Source: Clostridia bacterium (GTDB lineage: Bacteria > Bacillota > Clostridia > Oscillospirales > Acutalibacteraceae). From it: a stretch of 37,770 bases of DNA. The stretch spans positions 1-37,770 of the forward strand of contig JAFSDK010000060.1 of assembly GCA_017436255.1 (NCBI GenBank), given 5' to 3'. Shown here in pieces: positions 23,579-34,181 of the stretch. The notes under the pieces were generated by a model. It saw only the letters and a list, made by a program, of their open reading frames with translations, was not told the origin of the DNA and did no database searches. The translations under genes were made by a program, and so were the position numbers. Position 1 is the first letter of the stretch; each line of letters starts with the position of its first letter.

Positions 23579-24487
23579 CTACACTTCAAAAAGTCCGTCT
23601 GCAAAAGCTTTACTGTCAAAGGGTTGTAAATCGTCAATACCCTCACCCACACCGATAAATTTAACCGGTATAGATAGTTCATTGTTAATAGAAATAACAA
23701 CGCCGCCCTTTGCGGTACCGTCAAGTTTAGTAAGCACAATACCTGTAATTTTGGTAACGTTACTAAATTCTCTTGCCTGATTTACGGCATTTTGACCCGT
23801 TGTAGCATCAAGCACAAGCAGTACCTCAACGTCAGAATCGGGCAATTCACGATTTATAATACGATTCATTTTTGCCAATTCATCCATAAGATTTTTCTTA
23901 TTATGAAGTCTACCTGCAGTATCACAAATTATAACGTCGGCTTTTTTTGACTTAGCCGAAGCAATGGTATCAAATACAACAGAGGCAGGGTCGGTGCCTG
24001 CAAGACTACTGACAACCGGCACGTTAGCCCTGTCGCCCCACTCACTAAGTTGTTCAATAGCGGCGGCGCGAAATGTATCTGCCGCGCCTAAAACAACGTT
24101 CTTACCCTCACTTTTAAGGCGAGCGGCAAGTTTGCCGATGGTGGTTGTTTTGCCAACGCCATTAACACCGATAACAAGTATCATTGACGGTTTTGTATTT
24201 ATATTAAGCGCGCTATCTCCCGAAATCATATCACTTATAATTTCTTTAATGCAGTCCTTAATAACGGCAGGGTCTTTTATACCCTCAGCCTTAATACGTG
24301 CGCGCATACGGTCACATATTTCACATGCCGTAGCAACGCCAACGTCGGAAGAAATTAGAACCTCTTCAAGTTCCTCAAACAGTTCTTCATCAATTTTTGT
24401 AAAACTATTTAACACGCTGTTAATGTTGTTAACAAGGGAATTTCTTGTTTTGGCAAGTCCCTGCTTAATTTTATCAAAAAATCCCAT
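23579..24487 (-). CDS. ftsY: Signal recognition particle receptor FtsY
   Basis: A 302-aa SRP GTPase with a short N domain and no acidic A domain, as in many Firmicutes. G motifs: GVNGVGKTTTIGKLA (G1), DTFRAAAIEQL (G2), DTAGRL (G3), TKLDGTAKGG (G4). It docks SRP-bound ribosomes at the membrane and hydrolyses GTP together with Ffh. Its ATG overlaps the smc stop (TAATG), with AGGAG 7 bp upstream. ylxM and ffh, often the next genes in other Firmicutes, are absent here. Confidence 0.96.
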   Translation of the reverse strand: MGFFDKIKQGLAKTRNSLVNNINSVLNSFTKIDEELFEELEEVLISSDVGVATACEICDRMRARIKAEGIKDPAVIKDCIKEIISDMISGDSALNINTKPSMILVIGVNGVGKTTTIGKLAARLKSEGKNVVLGAADTFRAAAIEQLSEWGDRANVPVVSSLAGTDPASVVFDTIASAKSKKADVIICDTAGRLHNKKNLMDELAKMNRIINRELPDSDVEVLLVLDATTGQNAVNQAREFSNVTKITGIVLTKLDGTAKGGVVISINNELSIPVKFIGVGEGIDDLQPFDSKAFADGLFEV

Positions 24488-27400
24488 TACAGTTCTCCTT
24501 CAGAAAGCTTCTTTTCAAGTTCTGAAACATTGAGTTCCAACAACTTGGTTACGCCCTTTTCTTGCATTGTTACACCGTAAAGCATATCTGCAGCTTCCAT
24601 AGTACCACGACGGTGAGTAACACAGATAAACTGTGTGCCAAAATCACTTCGGCGCATATACTGTGCGATTCTCTCAACGTTGATATCGTCAAGTGCGGTA
24701 TCAACCTCGTCGAGGAAACAGAAAGGCGGTGCATTTACGCGCATAATTGAGAAGTAAATAGATAATGCGATAAGTGCTTTTTCACCACCAGAACAACCAT
24801 CAAGACTAGGTACGTTTTTACCCGGTAATTTAGCATTAATATCAATACCGCTTTCAAGAATATTATCAGGGTCGGTAAGTACAAGTTTAGCACTACCGCC
24901 TCCAAATAATTCGGTAAATGTTTTTGAAAAACTCTCGTTAATCTTGGTGAAGCCCTCCATAAACATTTCCTGCATTTGTGAGGTAAGCTGATTGATAAGT
25001 TTAGTAAGTTCGGCACGCGACTTCTCAACGTCGGCAATCTGCTCTGACATAAAGTTGTAACGTTCACTAACCTCTTTATATTCTTCAATAGCCGCAACGT
25101 TTACGCTACCCAAATTCCTGATACTGCTCTTAATCTCGGCAAGGTTTTTCTTGGCTTCGGCAGCATTTTCAATTACGATGCCCATATTTTCGGCTTCGCT
25201 ACGGGTTAAATTGTACTCGTCAAACAACTGCTTAATAATGTTGTCATACTCTGCTAACATATTTTCTTTACGCTCGGTAAGACGTGCCAATTCACCGCTG
25301 ATTTTTTCTCTTTCTTGGGTCTTTTCACGCTCGTTAGTACGTAAAAGTGTACCCTGCTTTTCAATCTCGTTTCGCTGCTCAGTAAAGGATACAATCTCAC
25401 CCTCGGTAGCGGTGATCTGATTTTTAATTGCTTCAATTGTTTCATTTATTGCCGCGATATCGTTATTTTTAGCAACATTTAGAGCATTTATTGACTCAAT
25501 CTCGTTATATAAAGCTGCAATTCTTTCATCGCGATTATTTAGTGACATTTCAACCGAAAGTGCTACTGCCAAAAGATTTTCTACGTCTTTAGTATATTCA
25601 ATAACCGACAGTTTAAGAGAAGTAATTTCTTCGGTAACTGTCTCGCGCTCGTGCGATAACGAATCTCTGCCACCCACAGATGACTCAATTTCGCCCTCAA
25701 TTGTTTCTTTCTGTTGTGTCAACTGTGTCATATCGGCTTCTGCCTTTTCAGCAACATCCTGAAGTTGAGCCTTTTTCTCTGCAGAATTATTCTTTTCTTC
25801 GATGTACTGATTTATAACCGCAGTTGCAGCATCGCGCATATCACCGATTCGTTTGAGTTCTGCCAATGCGCGAATTCTGTCTTCGGTAGCGGTGGTAAGT
25901 ACGGCGTTTGCCGCAGTAATATCGGCGCTTATCTTATTAACTTCATCAACCGCTAAATCATATTCGGCAGTAAGGCGTGTTTGCTTATCACCGAGTTTTG
26001 CGATTTCGGTATCTATACGTTTGATATCTTCTTTACGGCTAAGCAGACCCGCATTTTTAATGAGTGAACCACCCGTTAAAGAACCGCCCGCATTTATAAC
26101 CTGTCCGTCTAGAGATACCACCTTAAAGTGATAATTAAACTTCTTGGCGATAGTTACGGCAGAATCAATATCTTCGGTTACAACAACGGCACCTAAAAGG
26201 TACTTAATTATCTCTTTATATTTGGGTTCGCAGTCGATAATATCACTCGCAACACCAACATAACCGAACATATCTTCAAAGCCCTTTTCCATAAACGGAC
26301 GAGCCTTAATAGATGAAATTGGAAGGAAGGTTGCACGGCCGCTATTACTCTCTTTAAGATAGTTAATGGCACGCTTTGCATCGGCATCTGTCTCGGTAAC
26401 AATGTTTTGTAACGCGTTGCCGAGTGCCGTTTCAATGGCAACCGAATATTCCTTTTTAACGTCTATAATACCTGCAACGGCACCGTGAACACCACGAAGT
26501 AAACCGCCCTTGGCGTTGCTTATTACCTGCTTAACCGAGTGGTTAAAGCCTTCCATATTCTTTTCAAGTTCTTCAAGAATCTGAATACGGCGCTTTTTAG
26601 CCTCAATATCAAGGTGAACCTCATCAAGTTGTGCCTTTAATTCTTGGGCCTTTTTCTGACGAGATTCAAGGCGCATATTATAGCCCTTTACGGCATTTTC
26701 ACATTCCTTGATATTTTCTTCAAGTTTGTCCGCCATCTCGGCAGTTTCAGCAAATTCGCCGTCAAGCGACTCCTTTTCGCCCTGCTTTTCAGCAATAAGT
26801 TCATCAAGTGCTTCGGCACGAAGGTTGATTTCATCTATCGACGACAAGGCGCTAACCTGTGCAACACGAAGGTCGGCAAACTCACCCGAAATAGTATTAA
26901 GTTTAAGGGAGAGTTCTTCGATATGACGAGAGAAGTTCTCACTATCGGTAAGTAATGAGTTGAGTTTTTCCTCTGCTGCACGAATTTTAAGTTCAATCTC
27001 GGCAATTTTTGCCTTCTTTTCATCGGCAGCGGCTCTGCTTTTCTCAATCTCTGTTTTTGCGCTGTCTTCGTTACCCTTTAACTCATTTATTTCGGTATTA
27101 AGACGCTCAATATCGGTATTATTATGTAAAATATCGTTTTCAATAACCGAAATGTTACCGCCAAGCGTAGCAATCTGCTCGTTCATCTGTGAAATATTTT
27201 GACGGCTTTGGTCAATTTTCACCGATAATTCCGAGAAAAGAAGCGCGTTCTTTTCGGTAATATTATCAAACTCGGTAAGGCTTTCTTCAATTTCTTGATA
27301 CTGCACCTGACAGGCAGTAATTTTATTTTCGTGATTTCTGAGTGACTCTTTAAAATTCTCAAGTGAATAGAGCCATAAACCAATTTCAAGCTCTTTTTTC

Positions 27401-28062
27401 TTATCGGCAAGTTCCAAGAACTTTTGTGCCTTTTTGCTCTGCTGTTCAAGCGGACCTACACGGTCTTCAAGTTCTTTAACAATATCCTTAAGGCGCAACA
27501 AATTATCATCGGCAGCGGCCAATTTACGCTCCGACTCAATTTTACGATAACGATATTTTGAGATACCTGCCGCTTCTTCAAAAATGTCACGGCGTTCGTT
27601 AGATTTAGTACTGATGATAGCGTCAATTTTACCTTGACCTACCATTGAATAGCCGTCACGACCAAGACCTGTATCCATAAAGAGTTCGTTTATATCTTTA
27701 AGACGAACAGAAACGTTATTTATTAAATATTCACTCTCGTGTGAACGATAGTAACGACGAGTAATTGATACAAAATCGTCGTCAAAATTAAGTGTTCTGT
27801 CGGTATTATCAATATTTAAAGTAACCTCGCAGTATCCGTGAGGACGGCGTGTGGCAGTACCGCCGAAAATAACGTCTTCCATCGACTGACCACGAAGGCT
27901 TTTGGTTGATTGTTCACCCAAAACCCAACGTACTGCGTCGGCAATATTACTCTTACCCGAACCGTTAGGTCCTACGATACCCGTAATGCCTTTACCGAAT
28001 TTAAGTGTTGTTTTGTCAGCAAAGGACTTAAAGCCCTGAATTTGAATTGAACTTAACAGCAC
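24487..28062 (-). CDS. smc: Chromosome partition protein SMC
   Basis: A full-length 1191-aa SMC ATPase. The N-terminal head has Walker A GPNGSGKSNIADAVRWVLGEQ. A long coiled coil follows, a hinge lies near residues 505-660 (LLRGVHGAVAGIIDVK through NAGGSLTGGSL), then the returning coiled coil. The C-terminal head has the signature LDGCSGGEKALIALS and Walker B CFLDEVDTALDD. It condenses and segregates chromosomes with ScpA and ScpB. The GTG start is set by alignment of the family N terminus (LLSSIQIQGFKSFADKT). Its ribosome binding site is weak, so coupling to the upstream radical SAM gene, 7 bp away, is likely. Confidence 0.97.
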   Translation of the reverse strand: MLLSSIQIQGFKSFADKTTLKFGKGITGIVGPNGSGKSNIADAVRWVLGEQSTKSLRGQSMEDVIFGGTATRRPHGYCEVTLNIDNTDRTLNFDDDFVSITRRYYRSHESEYLINNVSVRLKDINELFMDTGLGRDGYSMVGQGKIDAIISTKSNERRDIFEEAAGISKYRYRKIESERKLAAADDNLLRLKDIVKELEDRVGPLEQQSKKAQKFLELADKKKELEIGLWLYSLENFKESLRNHENKITACQVQYQEIEESLTEFDNITEKNALLFSELSVKIDQSRQNISQMNEQIATLGGNISVIENDILHNNTDIERLNTEINELKGNEDSAKTEIEKSRAAADEKKAKIAEIELKIRAAEEKLNSLLTDSENFSRHIEELSLKLNTISGEFADLRVAQVSALSSIDEINLRAEALDELIAEKQGEKESLDGEFAETAEMADKLEENIKECENAVKGYNMRLESRQKKAQELKAQLDEVHLDIEAKKRRIQILEELEKNMEGFNHSVKQVISNAKGGLLRGVHGAVAGIIDVKKEYSVAIETALGNALQNIVTETDADAKRAINYLKESNSGRATFLPISSIKARPFMEKGFEDMFGYVGVASDIIDCEPKYKEIIKYLLGAVVVTEDIDSAVTIAKKFNYHFKVVSLDGQVINAGGSLTGGSLIKNAGLLSRKEDIKRIDTEIAKLGDKQTRLTAEYDLAVDEVNKISADITAANAVLTTATEDRIRALAELKRIGDMRDAATAVINQYIEEKNNSAEKKAQLQDVAEKAEADMTQLTQQKETIEGEIESSVGGRDSLSHERETVTEEITSLKLSVIEYTKDVENLLAVALSVEMSLNNRDERIAALYNEIESINALNVAKNNDIAAINETIEAIKNQITATEGEIVSFTEQRNEIEKQGTLLRTNEREKTQEREKISGELARLTERKENMLAEYDNIIKQLFDEYNLTRSEAENMGIVIENAAEAKKNLAEIKSSIRNLGSVNVAAIEEYKEVSERYNFMSEQIADVEKSRAELTKLINQLTSQMQEMFMEGFTKINESFSKTFTELFGGGSAKLVLTDPDNILESGIDINAKLPGKNVPSLDGCSGGEKALIALSIYFSIMRVNAPPFCFLDEVDTALDDINVERIAQYMRRSDFGTQFICVTHRRGTMEAADMLYGVTMQEKGVTKLLELNVSELEKKLSEGEL

Positions 28063-28069
28063 CTTGTAT

Positions 28070-29056
28070 TCACATCCCCTGTAAATAAATTTCGTATTCC
28101 TTTAAATTACTATCCTCTTTAACAACGCAGTTAAAGCCTTTATCTTTAAGAATTTCAATATTCTTTCTTTTTTGACCTGTCATTTTTGAAATGGCACCGA
28201 CAGGTACGTAAATTATGTATTCGCCTTTTGCTTTTAGCGTTGACAACGCCTTTTTTAAATAAATATTGGCGTCACACAACTCTTTAAAAGCAGGATGCCA
28301 CGGACCTGCAACAAATTTAGTGGTGTCTATTGAATGAAGTCCCGTGCGAATAACGTTGATATTATTGTTTTTAAACATTAAAAGTAATTCCGACGCCAAA
28401 CAAACCGCCTCGTCAATTGTTTGAGGCTTATAAACGCCCTCGTTATATAGCGACTCAAGGCGTGTGTTTTGAAGAACAATAGTAGGATAAATTCTGACTG
28501 TATCGGGTTTTAAGGCAATTATCTTTTGAGCCGTTTTTAAAGCCTTTTCATCGGTATCCCCATAAAGACCCGTCATCATTTGAAGACCTAAACTAAAACC
28601 ATAATCCTTTATAAGCGTACTTGCATTTTCAACACATTCGGCAGTATGTCCGCGGTCATTAAGTTTTAAAACGTCGTCGTCCATACTCTGTGCGCCGAGT
28701 TCGATCGCCGTTACACCATATTTTTTAAGTGTAGATAATATATCGGCGTCTATGGCATCAGGCCTTGTTGAAATTCTGATTCCGCTTACCTTTTTTTGCT
28801 CGACAAATTGATATGCTGCCAATAAAAGACGTACCATATAATCTTTATCAATAGCCGTAAAACTACCGCCAAAAAACGCAATTTCGGTTGACAAAGGATT
28901 ATAGTTTTTACTTGCCATAGCCGTTAAAACTGCATCGCGAACGGTATTTTCGTCCGGTATTTTTTCGGTACCCGCAATAAACCGCTGATTACAGAAACTA
29001 CACATATTGGGGCAACCCATATGCGGCACAAATATTGAAATATTAGCGTGTGCCAT
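28070..29056 (-). CDS. Elp3-like radical SAM protein without acetyltransferase domain
   Basis: A 328-aa radical SAM enzyme. The cluster motif is CPNMCSFC (C-x3-C-x2-C, residues 15-22), and FFGGSF, RISTRPDAID and IELGAQSM follow, as in the Elp3/MiaB/NifB-type core. Classical Elp3 is about 500 residues and ends in a histone-acetyltransferase-like domain; that is missing here. A tRNA-modifying role is plausible but unproven. The gene starts on the rnc stop (TAATG) and lies 7 bp before smc. Such proteins are commonly found in this rnc-smc position in Clostridia. Confidence 0.85.
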   Translation of the reverse strand: MAHANISIFVPHMGCPNMCSFCNQRFIAGTEKIPDENTVRDAVLTAMASKNYNPLSTEIAFFGGSFTAIDKDYMVRLLLAAYQFVEQKKVSGIRISTRPDAIDADILSTLKKYGVTAIELGAQSMDDDVLKLNDRGHTAECVENASTLIKDYGFSLGLQMMTGLYGDTDEKALKTAQKIIALKPDTVRIYPTIVLQNTRLESLYNEGVYKPQTIDEAVCLASELLLMFKNNNINVIRTGLHSIDTTKFVAGPWHPAFKELCDANIYLKKALSTLKAKGEYIIYVPVGAISKMTGQKRKNIEILKDKGFNCVVKEDSNLKEYEIYLQGM

Positions 29057-29733
29057 TAAGCTTCAATCCCCATAAGTGAAAGTGCTTGCTTTGCGGCATT
29101 CTGCTCAGCCTGTTTTTTACTGCTGCCCTCACCTGTGCCTATGACGTTTGAGTTAAGATGGACCTCAACCGTAAAGGTTTTGTTGTGGTCAGGACCACTT
29201 TCGCCTATCAAAATATAGCTCAGGCGCTCCTCAGGGTTGCGCTGTACCACTTCCTGAAGGCAGGTTTTATAATCCTTAAATACGTCATCGTCAGTATGCT
29301 CAAGTTCCGGCAAAATAAATCTTAAAACGTGCTTTTTAGCACTTTCAAAACCTCCATCAAGATAAATTGCCGCTAAAACCGCCTCAAAGGCATCGGCAAG
29401 AATTGACGGACGCTCATTACCTTTATTTATAAGCTCACCCTTGCCGAGTTTTAGATACTCGCCAAGGCCCAACTCACGAGAAAAAGCGCACAAGGACTTT
29501 TCACACACAAGTGAAGCACGAAGCTTTGTAAGTTCGCCCTCATGGGTAGAGTAGTTATTATAAAGATATTCTGCAACTATTATTGACAAGACCGAATCGC
29601 CCAAAAATTCAAGTCGCTCATTTGAGCCACCCTTACAATGTGTCTCGTTAGCGTATGATGAATGTGTGAGCGCATTTTCAAGCAACGAGCGGTCTTTAAA
29701 GGTATACTTAAGTTTTTTCTCAAGTTCTGTCAT
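29056..29733 (-). CDS. rnc: Ribonuclease III
   Basis: A 225-aa protein of normal length. The N-terminal nuclease domain carries the signature NERLEFLGDSVLSIIVAEYL, with the further acidic residues in ILADAFEAVLAAIYLDGG. The C-terminal double-stranded RNA-binding domain (about 155-222) ends SSKKQAEQNAAKQAL. It processes rRNA precursors and other duplex RNA. ATG 29733 is used (AGAGG 6 bp upstream) rather than TTG 29748. It follows plsX by 15 bp; an acyl carrier protein gene often found between plsX and rnc is not present. Confidence 0.96.
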   Translation of the reverse strand: MTELEKKLKYTFKDRSLLENALTHSSYANETHCKGGSNERLEFLGDSVLSIIVAEYLYNNYSTHEGELTKLRASLVCEKSLCAFSRELGLGEYLKLGKGELINKGNERPSILADAFEAVLAAIYLDGGFESAKKHVLRFILPELEHTDDDVFKDYKTCLQEVVQRNPEERLSYILIGESGPDHNKTFTVEVHLNSNVIGTGEGSSKKQAEQNAAKQALSLMGIEA

Positions 29734-29748
29734 ATCTGACCTCTTCAA

Positions 29749-30732
29749 TTATTTTAAATTAGCACTAATTGTACCTATAACATCCTTTTCGGCAAAGATT
29801 ATCGCCTGATGTATTGCATTTTTCATAGCACGTGCATCTGAACTGCCGTGCGCCTTGATTACCGGTTTTTGTACACCTAAAAGCGGTGCGCCGCCAACCT
29901 CAGAGGCATCCATTTTAGCCTTTATTTTATAAAGGTCCTTTTTAAGTATTGCCGCTGCAAGTTTATTTATAAGGTTTTTATAGAAGGCACCTTTAAGCAT
30001 TTTAAATAATGATGATGCTGTACCCTCAATAAGTTTAAGGGCGATATTACCCGTAAATCCATCGGTTACAACGCCATCAACAACTCCCTTAGGCATTTCT
30101 CGTGATTCAATATTGCCTACGAAGTTTATGGGTGCTTCACTTAAAAGTTTATAGGTTTCCTGTCTTAATTCATCGCCCTTAGTATCTTCGGTACCGATGT
30201 TAAGAAGTCCTATTGTGGGGTTAGGACGATTTTCAACGTTTTCAAGATAAACCGACGCCATAATACCAAACTGCACTAACATTTCGGGCCTACACTCCGC
30301 ATTAGCGCCCATATCCATGAGGAAAAACTTGCCGTCTACCGACGGAATCATGGTACCAAGTGCGGGACGCTTAACACCCTTAATTCTTTTAACGATAAGC
30401 GTGCCACCTACGACTACTGCTCCCGTACTACCTGCCGACACAAAGGCATCTGCGCCGCCCTCGCTCAAAATGCGAAATGCAACTGCCATCGATGAATCTT
30501 TATGAGCCTTTAAAAGTGAGGTGGGTTCATCATGCATTGATATAACGTCGGTTGTATGTACAACCTCAAGTTTTTTAAAGGTAATATTATTTTCTTTAAT
30601 GCATTTATTTATTATTTCCTCATCACCTGTGAGAATAATATCTACGCCATATTCTGCCTGTGCTAATGCCGCACCCTTAATTATTTCAAGCGGTGCATTA
30701 TCGCCACCAAAAGCATCAATAACAATTTTCAT
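29749..30732 (-). CDS. plsX: Phosphate acyltransferase PlsX
   Basis: A 327-aa protein beginning MKIVIDAFGGDNAP, with DVISMHDEPTSLLKAHKDSSM, SAGSTGAVVVGG, VDGVVTDGFTGN and GGAPLLGV, all PlsX hallmarks. It converts acyl-ACP to acyl-phosphate for PlsY in phospholipid synthesis, as a peripheral membrane enzyme. ATG 30732 is chosen (AGGGG 8 bp upstream) over TTG 30753. Upstream neighbour is trmFO (33 bp), downstream rnc. Confidence 0.96.
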   Translation of the reverse strand: MKIVIDAFGGDNAPLEIIKGAALAQAEYGVDIILTGDEEIINKCIKENNITFKKLEVVHTTDVISMHDEPTSLLKAHKDSSMAVAFRILSEGGADAFVSAGSTGAVVVGGTLIVKRIKGVKRPALGTMIPSVDGKFFLMDMGANAECRPEMLVQFGIMASVYLENVENRPNPTIGLLNIGTEDTKGDELRQETYKLLSEAPINFVGNIESREMPKGVVDGVVTDGFTGNIALKLIEGTASSLFKMLKGAFYKNLINKLAAAILKKDLYKIKAKMDASEVGGAPLLGVQKPVIKAHGSSDARAMKNAIHQAIIFAEKDVIGTISANLK

Positions 30733-30765
30733 TTTACTTTCCCCTTTAATCAAACGTGAAAATCT

Positions 30766-32070
30766 TTAAATATTTTGGTCGAACCACTGAAGTGAGCGCT
30801 TAGCTAATGCGCCGTAGCGTTCACGCTTATCACGTATGTGATTTTCAAGCGGTGGTATAATGCCGAAATTTGCACCCATTGGTTGAAAGTCTGTAACAGT
30901 ATCATCGCATATATAACCAAGTAGTGCGCCTATCATAGTGAAATTGGGCAAAATAACCGCTTCACGTTTTTTTAGTAAATTTGCGGCGTTTATACCGGCT
31001 ATAATACCGCTAGCCGCCGATTCCATATATCCTTCAACACCCGATAACTGACCTGCAATAAATATATTGCCGTTTTGTTTTAGTGAAAGGTTGGAATTAA
31101 GCACCTTGGGTGAATTTATAAAGGTGTTGCGGTGCATAACGCCATATCTCATAAACTCAGCATTCTCGAGGCCCGGTATCATTGAAAATACCCTTTTTTG
31201 TTCGCCGAATTTAAGATTTGTTTGAAAACCAACGAGATTATAAAGTGTACCTGCCGAGTTTTCTGCACGAAGTTGAACGACTGCCCAAGGTCTGTGCCCT
31301 GTTCTCGGGTCGCGAAGTCCCACAGGTTTTAACGGACCGAAACGTATAGAGTCTTCACCGCGTTTTGCCAAAACCTCAACAGGCATACAACCTTCATACA
31401 CAGTAAGCGGTTTATCAAATTCACTTACAATAACACTTTCGGCATTTATAAGTTCATTATGAAAAGCGGTATACTCCTCTTTGTTCATCGGGCAGTTGAT
31501 ATAGTCATCATCACCCTTGCCGTAACGCGAGGCAAAAAATGCTTTTGAAAAATCAATACTATCTTTTGTGACAATCGGTGCCGCGGCATCATAAAAATTA
31601 AGATGCTCACTATTACATAGTTTGCTTAAACTATCTGCCAAAGCAGAGTCGGTAAGCGGACCCGTTGCAATAACTGTTATGGTATCTTCGGGTATTTTTT
31701 CGACACACTCGTTGTGTATGGTAATGTTTGGATCATTTTTAATTGCTTTGGTAATCTTCTCTGAAAAGAGTTCACGGTCAACCGCCAATGCGCCACCTGC
31801 TGCAACGCTTGAACTGTCGGCCGCGTTAAGACAAACCGAACCAAAACGGCGCATTTCTTCTTTTAAAAGCCCTGCTGCCGAATCAACCCTTGCCGCTTTT
31901 AATGAGTTTGAACAAACAAGTTCTGCAAACATGTCTTTCTGACTGTGTGCGGGGGTCATTTTATGCGGTTTCATCTCATAAAGGTCAACCTTTATACCTC
32001 TTTTGGAAATCTGCATCGCCGCCTCGCAACCTGCAAGACCTGCACCGATTACCGTAATTCTGTTCTGCAT
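30766..32070 (-). CDS. trmFO: Folate-dependent tRNA uridine-54 methyltransferase TrmFO
   Basis: A 434-aa flavoprotein. An FAD-binding [10 protein letters not shown] lies at the N terminus, the conserved CSNSLK segment follows, and GRQ/SGVEGY-type motifs ([19 protein letters not shown]) lie near the C terminus. It makes 5-methyluridine at tRNA position 54 using methylenetetrahydrofolate and FADH2. It begins one base after topA, with AAAAGGAT inside the topA tail. The dprA-topA-trmFO order is conserved in Firmicutes. Confidence 0.96.
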   Translation of the reverse strand: MQNRITVIGAGLAGCEAAMQISKRGIKVDLYEMKPHKMTPAHSQKDMFAELVCSNSLKAARVDSAAGLLKEEMRRFGSVCLNAADSSSVAAGGALAVDRELFSEKITKAIKNDPNITIHNECVEKIPEDTITVIATGPLTDSALADSLSKLCNSEHLNFYDAAAPIVTKDSIDFSKAFFASRYGKGDDDYINCPMNKEEYTAFHNELINAESVIVSEFDKPLTVYEGCMPVEVLAKRGEDSIRFGPLKPVGLRDPRTGHRPWAVVQLRAENSAGTLYNLVGFQTNLKFGEQKRVFSMIPGLENAEFMRYGVMHRNTFINSPKVLNSNLSLKQNGNIFIAGQLSGVEGYMESAASGIIAGINAANLLKKREAVILPNFTMIGALLGYICDDTVTDFQPMGANFGIIPPLENHIRDKRERYGALAKRSLQWFDQNI

Positions 32071-32071
32071 T

Positions 32072-34159
32072 TTATTTATCCTTTTTGCTTGACTTTTTGG
32101 CTCTTGACGGGCAAGCAGAGTTCATACAATACTTTCTGCCGCGACCTGTTATGATATAACTGCCGCACTCAGCACAAACATCACCCGTAGGTAGTCCTGG
32201 TGAAGCAAAATCGCACTGCGGATAGTTGGTACAACCGTAGAATGCTTTACCTGTCTTTTTAGAATTTCTTTTAACAAGTTTTGAGCCGCACTTGGGACAA
32301 GGTTGTTTTATCTCATCTTCGGGCATAGGCTTGGTGTTTTTACACTCTGGGTATCCGGGACATGCAAGGAATTTACCAAATCGGCTTGATTTTACAACCA
32401 TTGTTCGGCCGCATTTTTCACACTTAATATCACTCTCAACTGCAGGAACCGAAACACGTTTACCCGTAAGTTCCTGTTCGGCAGCATTAAGGGACACCTC
32501 AAAATCTTTATAAAACTCTGAAATAGTACCCTTCCATTCAAGTTCTCCCGTCGCGATAGAGTCAAGATTACTCTCCATACCTGCGGTAAATTTTACGTCA
32601 ACAATATTTTTAAAGTGTTTAGAAATCAAATCAGAAACAACTATACCAAGGCTTGTGGGTTTAAGTGTTTTCTTTTCACGCTCAATATAGTCGCGCTGAA
32701 TAATATTTGAAAGGATTGAAGCGTAGGTCGACGGACGTCCGATACCGTTTTCTTCCAAAGCCTTAATAAGCGTAGGCTCGGTATAACGTGCGGGCGGTGT
32801 TGTATAGTGTTGAGCAGGTATAAGTTCTTTTAATTTAAGAATGTCGTTTTCCTGCATTTCGGGTAACACACTTCCGTCTGCCTCTTCAACGTCCTTACCC
32901 TCTTCATAAAGGGTGGTAAAGCCGTCAAATCTTACCGAATAGCCACTTGCTTTGAAAAGGTAATCATTAGCCGTAATATCAACTGCAACTGTATCTTGAA
33001 CGCAGTTTGACATAAGAGAGGCAATAAAGCGTTCCCAAATAAGTTTGTAAAGTTTATACTGCTCAGCAGAAAGTTGACCCTTAACCGATTCAGGTGTTAA
33101 AAATACGTCGGTAGGACGAATTGCCTCGTGTGCATCTTGAGCACCCGCTTTGGTCTTAAAATATCGAGGTGTTTTAGGTATATACTTATCACCAAAAGTA
33201 GATAAAATATACTTGCTTGCAGCCGCCCTTGCCTCATCAGAAATACGAAGTGAATCTGTACGCATATAGGTAATAAGACCCGTAGCGCCCCTACCCTCAA
33301 TATCTACGCCTTCATACAACTGTTGTGCTACACGCATTGTTTTTTGTGCAGTAAAGCTAAGTTTACGTGATGCCTCTTGTTGCATAGTAGAGGTAATAAA
33401 CGGGGGTGCTGGTTGTTTGTTGCGTACTCCCTTTTTGATTTTTGAAACTACGTACTCTGCGCCATCAAGCGCTTTTACAATCTTTTCAATCTCGTCGCCG
33501 TTATGAATATCAAGTTTTTCGCCATCGGTAGTGCCGTAGAATTTAGCCACAAAACCTTTTCTGCCTGCTACGAGTTTTGCATCAAGTGTCCAATATTCTT
33601 CAGGTACAAATGCCATAATCTTTTTCTCGCGGTCAACAATAAGTTTTAATGCTACCGACTGAACACGACCTGCCGACAGACCACGCTTAACCTTTTTCCA
33701 AAGGAATGGACTTAATTTGTAACCAACAATACGATCAAGAACGCGACGCGCTTGTTGAGCGTCAACCAAATCAACATCTAGACTTCTTGGTTTTGCCATA
33801 CCCTGTGTAACACCGGTTTTAGTAATTTCGTTGAATGTAACACGGTTAGCTTGACTCATATCAAGACCTAAAATTTGTGCTAAGTGCCAAGAAATAGCCT
33901 CACCTTCGCGGTCCGGGTCGGTTGCGAGATATACAAAGTCACTATCTGCTACTGCATTTTTAAGTTGCTTGATTAAGTCTTTTTTATTATCGATATTAAC
34001 ATACTGCGGTTCAAAATTATTCTTGATATCAACACCCATTTTTGATGTGGGTAGGTCTCTGACGTGACCCATTGATGCCATAACCGAAAATTCTGATCCA
34101 AGATATTTTTTTATGCTTTTCACCTTTGTAGGCGACTCAACAATTACGAGTTTTGACAT
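32072..34159 (-). CDS. topA: DNA topoisomerase I
   Basis: A 695-aa type IA topoisomerase. The Toprim domain opens [18 protein letters not shown] and has the acidic triad in [10 protein letters not shown] (about 79-88). The active-site tyrosine is in [10 protein letters not shown] (Y298). The C terminus has three cysteine-rich zinc ribbons (CEKCGR...CPGYPEC, CPKCGS...CTNYPQC, CAECGS...CMNSACP). It relaxes negative supercoils. AAGGAG lies 7 bp before the ATG. It follows dprA by 22 bp. Confidence 0.97.
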   Translation of the reverse strand: MSKLVIVESPTKVKSIKKYLGSEFSVMASMGHVRDLPTSKMGVDIKNNFEPQYVNIDNKKDLIKQLKNAVADSDFVYLATDPDREGEAISWHLAQILGLDMSQANRVTFNEITKTGVTQGMAKPRSLDVDLVDAQQARRVLDRIVGYKLSPFLWKKVKRGLSAGRVQSVALKLIVDREKKIMAFVPEEYWTLDAKLVAGRKGFVAKFYGTTDGEKLDIHNGDEIEKIVKALDGAEYVVSKIKKGVRNKQPAPPFITSTMQQEASRKLSFTAQKTMRVAQQLYEGVDIEGRGATGLITYMRTDSLRISDEARAAASKYILSTFGDKYIPKTPRYFKTKAGAQDAHEAIRPTDVFLTPESVKGQLSAEQYKLYKLIWERFIASLMSNCVQDTVAVDITANDYLFKASGYSVRFDGFTTLYEEGKDVEEADGSVLPEMQENDILKLKELIPAQHYTTPPARYTEPTLIKALEENGIGRPSTYASILSNIIQRDYIEREKKTLKPTSLGIVVSDLISKHFKNIVDVKFTAGMESNLDSIATGELEWKGTISEFYKDFEVSLNAAEQELTGKRVSVPAVESDIKCEKCGRTMVVKSSRFGKFLACPGYPECKNTKPMPEDEIKQPCPKCGSKLVKRNSKKTGKAFYGCTNYPQCDFASPGLPTGDVCAECGSYIITGRGRKYCMNSACPSRAKKSSKKDK

Positions 34160-34181
34160 TTTACTACTCCTTAACTGTGGA

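Noticed and set aside
24487-28062. Many open frames on both strands inside smc
   Set aside because: Low-complexity shadows of coiled-coil coding sequence; smc itself is intact.
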